A stretch of DNA of 64,000 nt, taken from contig JAEYZI010000095.1 in the NCBI GenBank assembly GCA_023428065.1, forward strand, positions 65,179-129,178. Direction: 5' to 3'. The position numbers were made by a program, and so were the translations under genes. This DNA comes from Actinomycetes bacterium (GTDB lineage Bacteria; Actinomycetota; Actinomycetes; Actinomycetales; Microbacteriaceae). Shown in pieces: positions 22,859-31,833 of this stretch. Below the pieces are notes generated by a model, which had not been told where the DNA came from, searched no databases, and was given only the letters and a program-made list of their open reading frames with translations. Every line of letters begins with the position of its first letter. The first letter of the stretch is position 1.

Positions 22859-24129
22859 ATGAGCGGGCGCTCGGGCAGCTCGGTGCCCGCGGGAGCGATC
22901 GAGTACGCCCCCTCGAGCGCCTCGAGGGCGCGCGGGAAGCGCGCCGGGTCGTCGGCGTGCAGCGTGAAGAGCGGCTCTCCCGCGCGCACGGCGTCGCCCG
23001 GCTTCTTGTGCAGGTCGATGCCCGCCGCGTGCACGACGGGATCCTCCTTGCGGGCCCGGCCGGCGCCGAGACGCCACGCGGCGACGCCGAACGGCAGCGC
23101 CTCCTGGGTCGCGAGCACGCCGTCCTCGGATGCCGTGACGACGTGCGACTCGCGGGGCGTCGGGAGCGGCGCGTCGGGGTCGCCGCCCTGAGCGGCGATC
23201 ATGGCCCGCCAGGTGTCCATGGCCCGGCCGTCGGCGAGCGCGGCCTCGACGTCGGCGTCCGGGACACCGGCCATGTCGAGCATCTCCCGGGCGAGGGCGA
23301 GCGTGAGCTCGACGACGTCGGCGGGGCCGCCGCCCGCGAGCACCTCGACCGACTCGCGCACCTCGTTGGCGTTGCCGATCGCGAGGCCGAGCGGCACGTC
23401 CATGTCGGTGAGCAGCGCGCGCGTGGCGACGCCTGCCTCGTTGCCGAGCCGCACCATGGTCTCTGCGAGCTCGTACGCGCGGTCGTAGTCCTTCATGAAG
23501 GCGCCGCCGCCGAACTTGACGTCGAGCACGAGAGACGCGGTGCCCTCGGCGATCTTCTTCGACATGATCGACGAGGCGATGAGCGGGATCGCCTCGACGG
23601 TGCCCGTGATGTCGCGGAGCGCGTAGAGCTTGCCGTCGGCGGGCGCGAGGTCGGCGCCCGCGGCGCACACGACCGCGCCGACCGAGCCGAGCTGGGCGAG
23701 GAACTCCTCGTTGGTGAGCCGTGCGCGCCATCCGGGGATCGACTCGAGCTTGTCGAGCGTGCCGCCCGTGTGGCCGAGACCCCGGCCCGAGAGCTGCGGC
23801 ACGGCGACGCCGAAGGAGGCCACGAGGGGGGCGAGCGGCAGCGTGATCTTGTCGCCGACGCCTCCCGTGGAGTGCTTGTCGGTCGTGGTCTTGCCGAGGC
23901 CCGAGAAGTCGAGCCGCTCGCCGCTCGCGACCATCGCGAGGGTGAGCTCGCGGATCTCGTCCGACGTCATCCCGTTGAGGAAGACCGCCATCGCGAAGGC
24001 CGACATCTGCTCGTCGGCCACGTAACCGCGCGTGTAGGCGGCGACGAGCCAGCGGATCTCGTCGGGGCTCAGCTCACCCCGGTCGCGCTTGCGGTGGATG
24101 AGGTCGACGGTGTCGAAGGGCTCGACCAT
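22840..24129 (-). CDS. deoA: Thymidine (pyrimidine-nucleoside) phosphorylase
   Basis: Phosphorolysis of thymidine or uridine to base and (deoxy)ribose-1-phosphate. The 429-residue protein has the glycosyltransferase-family-3 fold: FDTVDLIHRKRDRGELS, KHSTGGVGDKITL (phosphate loop) near residue 83, SGRGLGHTGGTLDKLES near 110, SIMSKKIAEG and LDVKFGGGAFMK near 190, and a C-terminal alpha/beta domain with HKKPGDAV. The ATG at 24129 has AAGGAA 8 bp upstream. Last gene of the BMP-ABC-cdd-deoA series. Confidence 0.93.
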   Translation of the reverse strand: MVEPFDTVDLIHRKRDRGELSPDEIRWLVAAYTRGYVADEQMSAFAMAVFLNGMTSDEIRELTLAMVASGERLDFSGLGKTTTDKHSTGGVGDKITLPLAPLVASFGVAVPQLSGRGLGHTGGTLDKLESIPGWRARLTNEEFLAQLGSVGAVVCAAGADLAPADGKLYALRDITGTVEAIPLIASSIMSKKIAEGTASLVLDVKFGGGAFMKDYDRAYELAETMVRLGNEAGVATRALLTDMDVPLGLAIGNANEVRESVEVLAGGGPADVVELTLALAREMLDMAGVPDADVEAALADGRAMDTWRAMIAAQGGDPDAPLPTPRESHVVTASEDGVLATQEALPFGVAAWRLGAGRARKEDPVVHAAGIDLHKKPGDAVRAGEPLFTLHADDPARFPRALEALEGAYSIAPAGTELPERPLIRSRIA

Positions 24130-24179
24130 GGATGGTTCCTTTCCGGAGAGGCGGTGAGGGGGCGCGGTCGCACCGCGCC

Positions 24180-24596
24180 TCACTCCCCCGCCGAGTACGC
24201 CTCGAGGGTCCGGGGCCCGAAGGCGTCGGGGATGACCTCGTCGATCGTCTTGATGCCGGAGACCGTCTCGAGCAGCATCCCCTCGGCGGAGTGCTCGAAC
24301 AGCAGCTGCCGACAGCGGCCGCACGGCATGAGCGTCTGGCCCTTGCCGTCGACGCACGTGAAGGCGACGAGCTTGCCGCCGCCCGTCATGTGCAGCGTCG
24401 AGACGAGGGCGCATTCCGCGCACAGCGTGAGCCCGTAGGAGGCGTTCTCGACGTTGCAGCCCCAGATGATGCGGCCGTCGTCGACGAGCGCCGCGACCCC
24501 CACGGGGAACTTCGAGTACGGCACGTACGCGTGCGGGATCGCCGCGTTCGCGGCGGCCCGCAGCGCGTCCCAGGTCTCCTGCGTGATCTCGGTCAT
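24180..24596 (-). CDS. cdd: Cytidine deaminase
   Basis: Homotetrameric zinc enzyme converting cytidine and deoxycytidine to uridine forms. The 138-residue protein shows YVPYSKFPVGVAALVDDG, GCNVENASYGLTLCAECALV with the catalytic Glu and first zinc Cys, and MPCGRCRQLLFEH with the other two cysteines. It overlaps the second transporter permease by 4 bp and precedes deoA by 50 bp, so import, deamination and phosphorolysis of pyrimidine nucleosides form one transcription unit. Confidence 0.94.
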   Translation of the reverse strand: MTEITQETWDALRAAANAAIPHAYVPYSKFPVGVAALVDDGRIIWGCNVENASYGLTLCAECALVSTLHMTGGGKLVAFTCVDGKGQTLMPCGRCRQLLFEHSAEGMLLETVSGIKTIDEVIPDAFGPRTLEAYSAGE

Positions 24597-25873
24597 GACT
24601 TGATGTACGGCTTGCCGTCTGCCGCGGGGGCGCGCGAGGCGCCCACGAGACCGGCGACGGCGAAGATCGTCACGAGGTACGGCAGCATGAGCATGAAGTC
24701 GGAGGGCACGGGCGATCCGATGATGCCGAGCACGCTCTGCAGGTTGGTCGCGAATCCGAACAGCAAGCCCGCGAGGGTCGCCCGGATGGGATCCCATCGC
24801 CCGAAGATGACGGCGGCGAGGGCGATGAAGCCGGCCCCGTTGGTCATCTCCTTTCCGAACTGGCCGACGACGTCGAGCGTGTAGTACGCGCCGCCGATGC
24901 CGACCACCGCACCGGCGAGCGACACGTTCCAGAACCGCGTGCTGTTGACGTTGATGCCGACGGTGTCGGCGGCGGTCGGGTGCTCGCCGACGGCACGCAC
25001 CCGCAGGCCCCAGCGCGTCTTGAACAGGCCGAACCACACGAGGAACACCGCGATGTACAGGATGTAGACGATGACCGTCTGGCGGAACAGCACGGGCCCG
25101 AGGATCGGGATGTCGGAGAGTCCCGGGATCGGCAGCACGGGGAACTTCACGGGCTTGTTGAGCGCCGGGTCGGCCGTGAGCACCTTCGAGTAGAAGAAGC
25201 TCGTGAGGCCCGTGACGAGCACATTGAGCACGACGCCGACGATCACCTGGTCGACGATGTACTTGATCGAGAACGCCGCGAGCACGAACGAGACGAGCAC
25301 CGCGCCCACCATGGCGGCGAGCAGGCCCGCCACCGGGTTGCCCGTCACCGATCCGACGATGGCGGCCGAGAAGGCGCCGAACAGCAGCTGGCCCTCGATC
25401 GCGATGTTGACGACGCCCGCGCGCTCGGAGATGACACCGCCGAGCGCGCCGAAGATGAGCGGGACGCTCAGCGCGACGGTGCCGACGAGCATGCCGGGCA
25501 CGGGTATGTTCTTGTCCGCCGCGACCCACGTGAGGAACGTGAAGAGGAACAGCACGGCGAACACGATCGCGAGCCACAGCGGCGCGCGTCCCGATCCGAG
25601 CACGACGTAGGCCGCCGCCGCGATCGCGGCCACCACGAGCAGCAGCGCCGAGATCGTCACGGTGAGCTGCGTGGGCACGACGAGCGGCGCGAGCTGGATG
25701 GCTTCGCGCGGCGTGGAGAGCGTGAAGGTCGTCGCGCCCTCGTGCGGCACGACGAAGGCCATCACCAGCCCGACGATCGCGAACACGGCGAGCACGATGG
25801 GCGTCTTCCAACTGCGCACGAGAGCCTTCTCGTGCACGATGGCGGCCGCGGGGGCGGGAGCGGTCGTGGTCAC
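24593..25873 (-). CDS. Nucleoside ABC transporter permease (NupQ/YufQ-like)
   Basis: 426-residue inner-membrane permease of the BPD_transp_2 family with about ten helices. The conserved GERAGVVNIAIEGQLLFGAF-type segment reads ISERAGVVNIAIEGQLLFGA near residue 155, and RAVGEHPTAADTVGINV near 295 is the coupling loop toward the ATPase. The GTG start overlaps the first permease by 4 bp. Compared with short YufQ relatives it carries about 100 extra N-terminal residues with three helices. Partner of the BMP binding protein and the double ATPase upstream. Confidence 0.88.
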   Translation of the reverse strand: MTTTAPAPAAAIVHEKALVRSWKTPIVLAVFAIVGLVMAFVVPHEGATTFTLSTPREAIQLAPLVVPTQLTVTISALLLVVAAIAAAAYVVLGSGRAPLWLAIVFAVLFLFTFLTWVAADKNIPVPGMLVGTVALSVPLIFGALGGVISERAGVVNIAIEGQLLFGAFSAAIVGSVTGNPVAGLLAAMVGAVLVSFVLAAFSIKYIVDQVIVGVVLNVLVTGLTSFFYSKVLTADPALNKPVKFPVLPIPGLSDIPILGPVLFRQTVIVYILYIAVFLVWFGLFKTRWGLRVRAVGEHPTAADTVGINVNSTRFWNVSLAGAVVGIGGAYYTLDVVGQFGKEMTNGAGFIALAAVIFGRWDPIRATLAGLLFGFATNLQSVLGIIGSPVPSDFMLMLPYLVTIFAVAGLVGASRAPAADGKPYIKS

Positions 25874-27204
25874 TTGGTCACCGCCTTCTGGGCCGCGGGC
25901 TTCCGGGTTCGACGGGCGACGGATGCCGCCCCGGCGGGCGCGGGAAGCCGGAAGATCGTGCGCACGAGCGGCGGCGCCGCGATGAGCAGCACGATGACGG
26001 ACTGCACGACGAGCACGATGTCGATCGGGATGCCCTCGGCGGCCTGCATCGTGTAGCCGCCCGCCTTGAGGGCGCCGAACAGGATGCCCGCGAAGAAGAC
26101 GCCGAACGGGCGCGACCGTCCGAGCAGCGCGACGGTGATGGCGTCGAAGCCGATGCCGGCGTCGACACCCGCGGCGAAGCCGGTCGTCGTCGTGCCGAGC
26201 ACCTGCGAGGCGCCCGCGAGGCCGATGAGCGCACCCGAGAACAGCATCGCGAGCACGTAGGTGCCCTTGACGCTGATGCCCGCCGTGCGGGCGGCGTTCG
26301 GGTTCTCGCCGACGGCGCGGAAGCGGAAGCCCATGCTCGAGCGGTTGAGGAGGTACCAGACCCAGACGGTCGCGAGGATCGCGAGCACGAACCCGAGGTG
26401 GAGCCGGTAGGTGCCGACGCCGAGCAGGTCCGAGAGGGTCGGGAACACGGCGCTCTCGAGCGCGGCCGGAGACTTGGGCGTGTTCGACCCCGGAGCCTGG
26501 AGCGCCCCCTGCGTCTTCAGCAGGAACGAGATGAGGTAGAACGCCACGTAGTTGAGCATGATCGTGACGATCACCTCGTGGGCGCCCGTGCGCGCCTTGA
26601 GCACGCCCGCGATGCCGGCCCACAGCGCGCCGCCCACGAGGGCGGCGACCGTCGCCAGCAGGATGTGCACGGGCGCGGGGAGCTCGAACGACCAGCTCAC
26701 CCAGCCCGCGGCCGCGGCGGCGATGAGGATCTGGCCGCGACCGCCGATGTTGAACATGCCGACGCGGAAGGTGAGGGCGACGCCGAGGCCGGCCGCGATG
26801 AGCGGCGTGGCGAAGGTGAGGGTCTCGGTGAGGGGCTTGATGGCGTTGACGAAGTCGCCGCGCTTCGGGTTGTAGATCGCTCCCTCGAAGAGCGAGATGT
26901 ACGCACCCGAGACCGACTCCCAGATCGAACGGAACGTGTCTCCGGGTCGCGCGAAGAAGTAGCCGGCGGCCTTCTGGACGCTCGGATCCGTCGCGGCGAT
27001 GAGGATCGACCCCACGAGCAGCGCGACGACGATCGCGAGCAGCGAGATGAGCCAGCTCGAGGTGAGGATCTCGTTGAGCACGCGGTTGGCGACGGGCGGC
27101 TCCTCGTCGGCCACCTCGGGCGCGCGCTGCGGGGGCGGCACCTGATCGGGTTCGAGGCTCGTGTCGACGATGGCGTCCTCGCCGTGGATCTGCTCGTCGC
27201 TCAC
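25870..27204 (-). CDS. Nucleoside ABC transporter permease (NupP/YufP-like)
   Basis: 444-residue permease. An acidic cytoplasmic N-terminus of about 45 residues precedes about nine helices. Family signatures are FRVGMFNIGGRGQILIAAAA near residue 145, the coupling loop RFRAVGENPNAARTAGISVKG near 290, and VALLGRSRPFGVFFAGILFGALKAGG near 370. The C-terminus is basic (RRTRKPAAQKAVTK). Overlaps both neighbours by 4 bp, typical of an ATPase-permease-permease cassette for ribonucleosides. Confidence 0.88.
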   Translation of the reverse strand: MSDEQIHGEDAIVDTSLEPDQVPPPQRAPEVADEEPPVANRVLNEILTSSWLISLLAIVVALLVGSILIAATDPSVQKAAGYFFARPGDTFRSIWESVSGAYISLFEGAIYNPKRGDFVNAIKPLTETLTFATPLIAAGLGVALTFRVGMFNIGGRGQILIAAAAAGWVSWSFELPAPVHILLATVAALVGGALWAGIAGVLKARTGAHEVIVTIMLNYVAFYLISFLLKTQGALQAPGSNTPKSPAALESAVFPTLSDLLGVGTYRLHLGFVLAILATVWVWYLLNRSSMGFRFRAVGENPNAARTAGISVKGTYVLAMLFSGALIGLAGASQVLGTTTTGFAAGVDAGIGFDAITVALLGRSRPFGVFFAGILFGALKAGGYTMQAAEGIPIDIVLVVQSVIVLLIAAPPLVRTIFRLPAPAGAASVARRTRKPAAQKAVTK

Positions 27205-28712
27205 GCGGCCGCTCCTGTCGTCTCGCCGGCCATCATGAGGCCGAGCACGTCACGGGGGGTGTCACCCGGCACGATGCCCACGATCCCGCCGCGGTACATG
27301 ACCGCGATGCGGTCGGCGAGGGCCGTCACCTCGTCGAGCTCCGTCGAGACGACGATGACGGGGATTCCGGCGTCGCGCGCGGCGACGATCTGGGTGTGCA
27401 CGAACTCGATCGAGCCGACGTCGAGTCCGCGGGTGGGCTGGGATGCCACGAAGAGGCGAAGGTCGCGGCTCAGCTCGCGCGCGAGCACGACCTTCTGCTG
27501 GTTGCCGCCGGAGAGGCGTCCGGCGCGGGTGTCGATGCCCTGCGCGCGGATGTCGAACTCCACGAGCTTCTGCTCGGCGAACTGCTCGAGCACCCCGAGC
27601 TGCAGGGCGCCCGCCTTCACGAAGGGCGCCCCGACGGAACGGTCGAGCATGAGGTTCTCGGCGATCGTGAACTCCGCGACGAGGCCGTCCTCCTTGCGGT
27701 CCTCGGGCACGAAGCCGACGCCGGCGTCGAGCACGCGGCGAACGCTGCGTCCGAGCAGTTCGGTGCCGTCGAGGGTGATCGAGCCGGAGACCCGGGGCTG
27801 GATGCCGAGGATGGCCTCCGTGAGTTCGGTCTGGCCGTTGCCCTGCACGCCGGCGATGGCGAGGATCTCCCCCGCGCGCACGGTGAACGAGACGTCTTTC
27901 ACGACGTACTGGTCGCGCGAGTCGATGACGGAGAGGTCGGTGACGACGAAGGCGTCCGCGCCGGGGTGGGCGGGCGGCTTCTGGATCGTGAGCTCGACGG
28001 CGCGGCCCACCATCATCGAGGCGAGCTCGGTGTTGCTCGCGGTGGGCGAGGCTTCGCCCACGACCTTGCCGAGCCGGATGACGGTGATGCGGTCGGCGAC
28101 CTCGCGCACCTCGCGCAGCTTGTGGGTGATGAAGACGATGGCGGTGCCCGAGTCCTTGAGCTGGCGCATGATCGCCATGAGCTCGTCGGTCTCCTGGGGC
28201 GTGAGCACGGCGGTGGGCTCGTCGAACACGAGCACCTTCGCGTCCCGCGAGAGGGCCTTGATGATCTCGACGCGCTGCTGCACGCCGACCGGCAGCTCCT
28301 CGACGATCGCGTCGGGGTCGACGTCGAACCCGAAGCGCTCGGAAATCTCGCGCACCTTGGCGCGCGCGGCTCCGAGGTCGAGCACGCCCGGCCCCTTCGT
28401 CTGCTCGTGGCCGAGCATGACGTTCTCGGCGACGGTGAAGACGGGGATGAGCATGAAGTGCTGGTGCACCATGCCGATGCCGGCCTTCATCGCGTCGCCG
28501 GGGCCGGCGAAGTGCTGCACCTCGCCGTCGAGCAGGATCTCGCCCTCGTCGGCCTGGTAGAGGCCGTAGAGCACGTTCATGAGGGTGGACTTGCCTGCGC
28601 CGTTCTCGCCGAGCAGGCAGTGGATCTCGCCGGGCTCGACGGTGAGATCGATGTGGTCGTTCGCGACCAGGGCACCGAACCGCTTGGTGATGCCGCGGAG
28701 TTCGAGCTTCAT
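27201..28712 (-). CDS. Nucleoside ABC transporter ATPase, two nucleotide-binding domains
   Basis: 503-residue cytoplasmic ATPase energising nucleoside uptake. Domain 1: Walker A GENGAGKSTLMNVLYG near residue 36, signature LPVGVQQRVEIIKAL, Walker B VLVFDEPTAVL. Domain 2: degenerate Walker A GVQGNGQTELTEAILG near 290, signature LSGGNQQKVVLARE, and a Walker-B-like LFVASQPTRGLDVG in which the usual aspartate is replaced. This asymmetry is normal for the YufO/RbsA-type family. The gene follows the BMP lipoprotein after an 85-bp gap containing a strong hairpin. Confidence 0.92.
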   Translation of the reverse strand: MKLELRGITKRFGALVANDHIDLTVEPGEIHCLLGENGAGKSTLMNVLYGLYQADEGEILLDGEVQHFAGPGDAMKAGIGMVHQHFMLIPVFTVAENVMLGHEQTKGPGVLDLGAARAKVREISERFGFDVDPDAIVEELPVGVQQRVEIIKALSRDAKVLVFDEPTAVLTPQETDELMAIMRQLKDSGTAIVFITHKLREVREVADRITVIRLGKVVGEASPTASNTELASMMVGRAVELTIQKPPAHPGADAFVVTDLSVIDSRDQYVVKDVSFTVRAGEILAIAGVQGNGQTELTEAILGIQPRVSGSITLDGTELLGRSVRRVLDAGVGFVPEDRKEDGLVAEFTIAENLMLDRSVGAPFVKAGALQLGVLEQFAEQKLVEFDIRAQGIDTRAGRLSGGNQQKVVLARELSRDLRLFVASQPTRGLDVGSIEFVHTQIVAARDAGIPVIVVSTELDEVTALADRIAVMYRGGIVGIVPGDTPRDVLGLMMAGETTGAAA

Positions 28713-28746
28713 TGTCTCAATCTGGGAATCGGTCCCCGGCGCGGCG

Positions 28747-28777
28747 ACGGGGAGACCGGCGTGGCCGGCCTCCCCGT
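28747..28777 (-). promoter_or_regulatory. Intra-operon hairpin between BMP lipoprotein and ATPase genes
   Basis: ACGGGGAG pairs with CTCCCCGT and, after one mismatch, CCGGC pairs with GCCGG around a 3-nt loop: 13 pairs in all. There is no U-run on the leftward transcript. Such hairpins often stabilise the upstream message or attenuate reading into downstream genes, giving more binding protein than transporter. Confidence 0.5.
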
Positions 28778-28797
28778 GCCGTCATGCGAGGAGTTGA

Positions 28798-29898
28798 TTA
28801 CTTGGGGGTCGCGGGGGACTCGACCTTGATCTCGCCGGAGATGATCTTCTCCTTGAGGTCGTCGAGCGTCGCGGCGAGGTCCGCGGGGACCTTGGACTCC
28901 CAGTCGTGGAACGGCGCGATTCCGACGCCGCCGTTCTCGAGCGTGCCGACGTACGGCGTCGTGTCGAACTCGCCCTTGGCGGCGGCCACGACGGTGTCGA
29001 AGACACCGGCGTCGACGCCCTTCATGACCGAGGTCAGGAGGAGGTCGGCCACGTTCGGGTCGGTGTTGTACACGTCGGCGTCGACGCCGATGAGGGCGAT
29101 GTCGCCGCCCTTCTCACGGATCGCCTCGGCCGCACTCTGGTAGATCGGGCCGCCGACCGGGAGGAGCACGTCGGCGCCCTGGTCGAGCAGGTTCTGCGCG
29201 GTGGTCTTCGCCTCGACGCCCGGCGCGAAGCCGCCCGTGAACGAGCCGGTCTGCGACGCCTTGTCCCAGCCGATGGCCTTGACGGACGTGCCGTTCTGCT
29301 CGTTGTAGTACGCGACGCCGTCGACGAAGCCGTCCATGAAGATCGTCACGGGGTTGATCTGGATGCCGCCGAAGGTGCCGACGACGCCGGTCTTCGAGGT
29401 GGCCGCGGCCGCGTAGCCGGCGAGGAACGCCGCCTCGGCGGTGTTGAAGAGGATCGGCTTGCCGTTCTCGGTGTCGTTCTTGCCGTCGAAGTCGGCGTCG
29501 AGGCTGTCGTCGACGATCGCGAACTCGACGTCGGGGTTGGCCTGAGCGGCCGTGATGGTGGCGGCCGAGAGCAGGAAGCCGACGGTCACGATCATGTTGC
29601 AGCCCTGACCGAGGAGGCCCTCGATGTTCGGCGCGAAGTCGTCCTCGGATGCCGACTCGACGGCGTTGGTCTCGATGCCGAGCTCCGCACCGGCGGCCTC
29701 GAGGCCCTCCTTGCCGAGCTGGTTGAACGACTTGTCGTCGAACCCGCCGGAGTCGGAGACCATGCAGGCGAGGAAGTCGGATGCGCCCGACTCCTCCGGG
29801 GTCTCCTCGGGCGCGGATGCGCATCCGCTGAGCACGAGGGCGCTCGCGCCGAGGATGGCGAGACCGGAGAGACCGGCCTTGCGGGTCGTGATTGTCAC
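28798..29898 (-). CDS. BMP-family nucleoside-binding lipoprotein
   Basis: 366-residue extracytoplasmic receptor of the PnrA/Med type, capturing nucleosides for the ABC importer downstream. A signal peptide ends in a lipobox, VLSGC, with lipidated Cys26. The mature part has DSGGFDDKSFNQLGKEGL, the substrate-loop wording of the Bmp family, MIVTVGFLLSAATITAA near residue 115, and VLLPVGGPIYQSAAEAI. I chose GTG 29898 for its ideal GGAGGA site; a longer frame upstream has no such site. A TAACGT near 29950 on the leftward strand could be the promoter. Confidence 0.92.
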   Translation of the reverse strand: MTITTRKAGLSGLAILGASALVLSGCASAPEETPEESGASDFLACMVSDSGGFDDKSFNQLGKEGLEAAGAELGIETNAVESASEDDFAPNIEGLLGQGCNMIVTVGFLLSAATITAAQANPDVEFAIVDDSLDADFDGKNDTENGKPILFNTAEAAFLAGYAAAATSKTGVVGTFGGIQINPVTIFMDGFVDGVAYYNEQNGTSVKAIGWDKASQTGSFTGGFAPGVEAKTTAQNLLDQGADVLLPVGGPIYQSAAEAIREKGGDIALIGVDADVYNTDPNVADLLLTSVMKGVDAGVFDTVVAAAKGEFDTTPYVGTLENGGVGIAPFHDWESKVPADLAATLDDLKEKIISGEIKVESPATPK

Positions 29899-30111
29899 TG
29901 TGTCCTCCAAGAAGTCGCCGGGCAGGATGGCCGGCGGATTGCGATACACGTTACCTTCTGTGACGCAGGCCGAATGCTGAGCACCGGCGCTCGCAACAGA
30001 AGAGTTACACACCCTCGCGCCCCCGGAAATGGCCGGGAAATGTTCGCGCTCAGATGAGCACGCACGCCCCGCGCGACCGCCGTCGAGAGCGCCATGGCGA
30101 CGCCGGGCGGG

Positions 30112-31227
30112 TCACAGCACGTCGTCGCGGCCGGAGAGCTTGAGGGCGTCGACGACGCTCTTGACGCGCTGAGCGTTCGCCGTCGTGGTGACCAGGAGCG
30201 CGTCGGGGGTGTCGACGACGACGATGTCGTGCACGCCGATGAGGGAGACGATCCGGTCGGAGTGACTCACGACGATGCCGCTCGAGGCATCCGCGAGCAC
30301 GCGTGCGTTCTCGCCGAGGATCGAGAGGTCGCCGGGGCGGCCGGCCGACTTGAGCTTGGCGACGGAGGCGAAGTCGCCCACGTCGTCCCAGTCGAAGCGG
30401 CCGGGGATGACGGCGAGGCCGCCGGCGGCGGCGGCGGGTTCGGCGACGGAGTAGTCGATCGCGATCCTGCGGAGGTCCGGCCAGAGCCGGTCGACGGCGC
30501 GGCCGCGGGCGGTCGGGTCCTCCCATGCCTCGGCGAGCTCGTCGAGCTGCGCGCGCAGGCGCGCGTCGAACTCCTCGATGCGGGAGAGGAGCAGGTCGGC
30601 GCGGGCGATGAACATGCCGGCGTTCCACAGGTGGTTGCCGTCGGCGAGATAGCGCGCCGCGGTCGCGGCGTCCGGCTTCTCGACGAAGCTCGCGACGAGC
30701 AGCGCGTCGGGCGCACCGTCGATGCGGGCGGCCTCCGCGCATTCGATGTAGCCGAAGCCGATGGCGGGTTCGGTCGGCTGGATGCCGATGGTGGAGATGT
30801 AACCGGCGTCGGCGGCGACGACGGCCTGCTCGACGGCGGCGCGGAATCCGGCCTCGTCGGCGATGACATGGTCGGCGGCGAACGAGCCGATGATGACGTC
30901 GGGCTCCCGCCGGTGCAGGATCGCGGCCGCGAGTCCGATCGCGACGGTGGAATCGCGAGGGGCCGCCTCGAGCACGATGTTGCGGTCCTCGAGCTCGGGA
31001 ATCTGCGCCTCGATGGCGGCACGGTGCGCGCGGCCGGTCACGATCATGACCCGGTCGGGGCCTGCGATGGGGGCGAGGCGCTCCCAGGTGCCGCGCACGA
31101 GGGTGCGGCCGGATCCGGTGAGGTCGTGGAGGAACTTCGGGGCGTCGGCGCGCGACAGCGGCCACAGTCGGGAGCCGACCCCTCCCGCGGGGATGACGCC
31201 GTAGAAACGCTCGAGCGGTGTGGACAT
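30112..31227 (-). CDS. manC: Mannose-1-phosphate guanylyltransferase
   Basis: Makes GDP-mannose, the donor used by the polyprenol mannose synthase encoded at 3581. The 371-residue protein has the pyrophosphorylase signature AGGVGSRLWPLSRADAPKFL near residue 15, SFAADHVIADE near 115, FVEKPDAATAARYL near 175, HLWNAGMFIARADLLL and FDWDDVGDFASVA near 290. It lacks the C-terminal isomerase half of bifunctional enzymes. The ATG is positioned by TAAGGT exactly 7 bp upstream. The usual third motif and dimer tail are present. Monocistronic; divergent from sdhC. Confidence 0.92.
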   Translation of the reverse strand: MSTPLERFYGVIPAGGVGSRLWPLSRADAPKFLHDLTGSGRTLVRGTWERLAPIAGPDRVMIVTGRAHRAAIEAQIPELEDRNIVLEAAPRDSTVAIGLAAAILHRREPDVIIGSFAADHVIADEAGFRAAVEQAVVAADAGYISTIGIQPTEPAIGFGYIECAEAARIDGAPDALLVASFVEKPDAATAARYLADGNHLWNAGMFIARADLLLSRIEEFDARLRAQLDELAEAWEDPTARGRAVDRLWPDLRRIAIDYSVAEPAAAAGGLAVIPGRFDWDDVGDFASVAKLKSAGRPGDLSILGENARVLADASSGIVVSHSDRIVSLIGVHDIVVVDTPDALLVTTTANAQRVKSVVDALKLSGRDDVL

Positions 31228-31234
31228 GCCCCCC

Positions 31235-31240
31235 ACCTTA
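31235..31240 (-). promoter_or_regulatory. -10 element of manC
   Basis: The complement of 31235-31240 is TAAGGT, 7 bp before the manC ATG, so the transcript is probably leaderless. Confidence 0.5.
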
Positions 31241-31346
31241 GAGACAGTCGCGTGAGCGGGTGCCGTGCGCGCGCGACGCAGTCGGGGATATCTCGATATC
31301 GAGACAAGTGAGGTCACCCTCACCTGCGACCTCCGAGGGCCGGGCA

Positions 31347-31352
31347 TAGACT
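31347..31352 (+). promoter_or_regulatory. -10 element of the sdhCDAB operon
   Basis: TAGACT at 31347-31352, followed by a leader of about 37 nt and the GAGGGAGAA ribosome site before the sdhC GTG. Unlike many neighbours this operon keeps a leader. Confidence 0.5.
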
Positions 31353-31395
31353 GGAGCCCGTTCCGACGACGAGCGACTCGCGAGGGAGAAGTGCC

Positions 31396-31833
31396 GTGAC
31401 GAGCCAGGCCGCACCAGCTGAGAGCCCCCCGGCATCCGTCCCCCCACCCGCCAAGCGCAAGCTCCCCGCCGGCACCCTCTATCGGGGCCGCGAGGGCATG
31501 TGGTCGTGGGTGCTGCACCGCATCACGGGCACGGCGATCTTCTTCTTCCTGCTCGTGCACATCCTCGACACGGCGCTCATCCGCATCAGCCCGGAGGCCT
31601 ACGACGCCGTCATCGGCACGTACAAGACGCCCATCATGGGGCTCGGCGAGGTCGCCCTCGTGGCGGCGATCGGGCTGCACGCGCTCAACGGGCTGCGCAT
31701 CATCTTCATCGACATGTTCTCGTGGGGCCCGCGGGCGCAGCGGGCCATGTTCTGGATCGCGATCGGACTGTGGATCGTGCTGCTGGTCGGGTTCGTGCCG
31801 CGGCACCTGATGGTCGTCTTCGGGGGGCACTGA
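31396..31833 (+). CDS. sdhC: Succinate dehydrogenase cytochrome b556 subunit
   Basis: Membrane anchor of complex II, 145 residues with three helices. Haem-related motifs: MWSWVLHRITGTAIFFFLLVH near residue 35 (quinone-site Ser/Arg and histidine) and ALNGLRIIFIDMF near 97 with His in GLHALNG. A proline-rich 20-residue N-terminus precedes the RPLSP-like region. GTG start with GAGGGAGAA upstream. First gene of sdhCDAB. Confidence 0.93.
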   Translation: MTSQAAPAESPPASVPPPAKRKLPAGTLYRGREGMWSWVLHRITGTAIFFFLLVHILDTALIRISPEAYDAVIGTYKTPIMGLGEVALVAAIGLHALNGLRIIFIDMFSWGPRAQRAMFWIAIGLWIVLLVGFVPRHLMVVFGGH

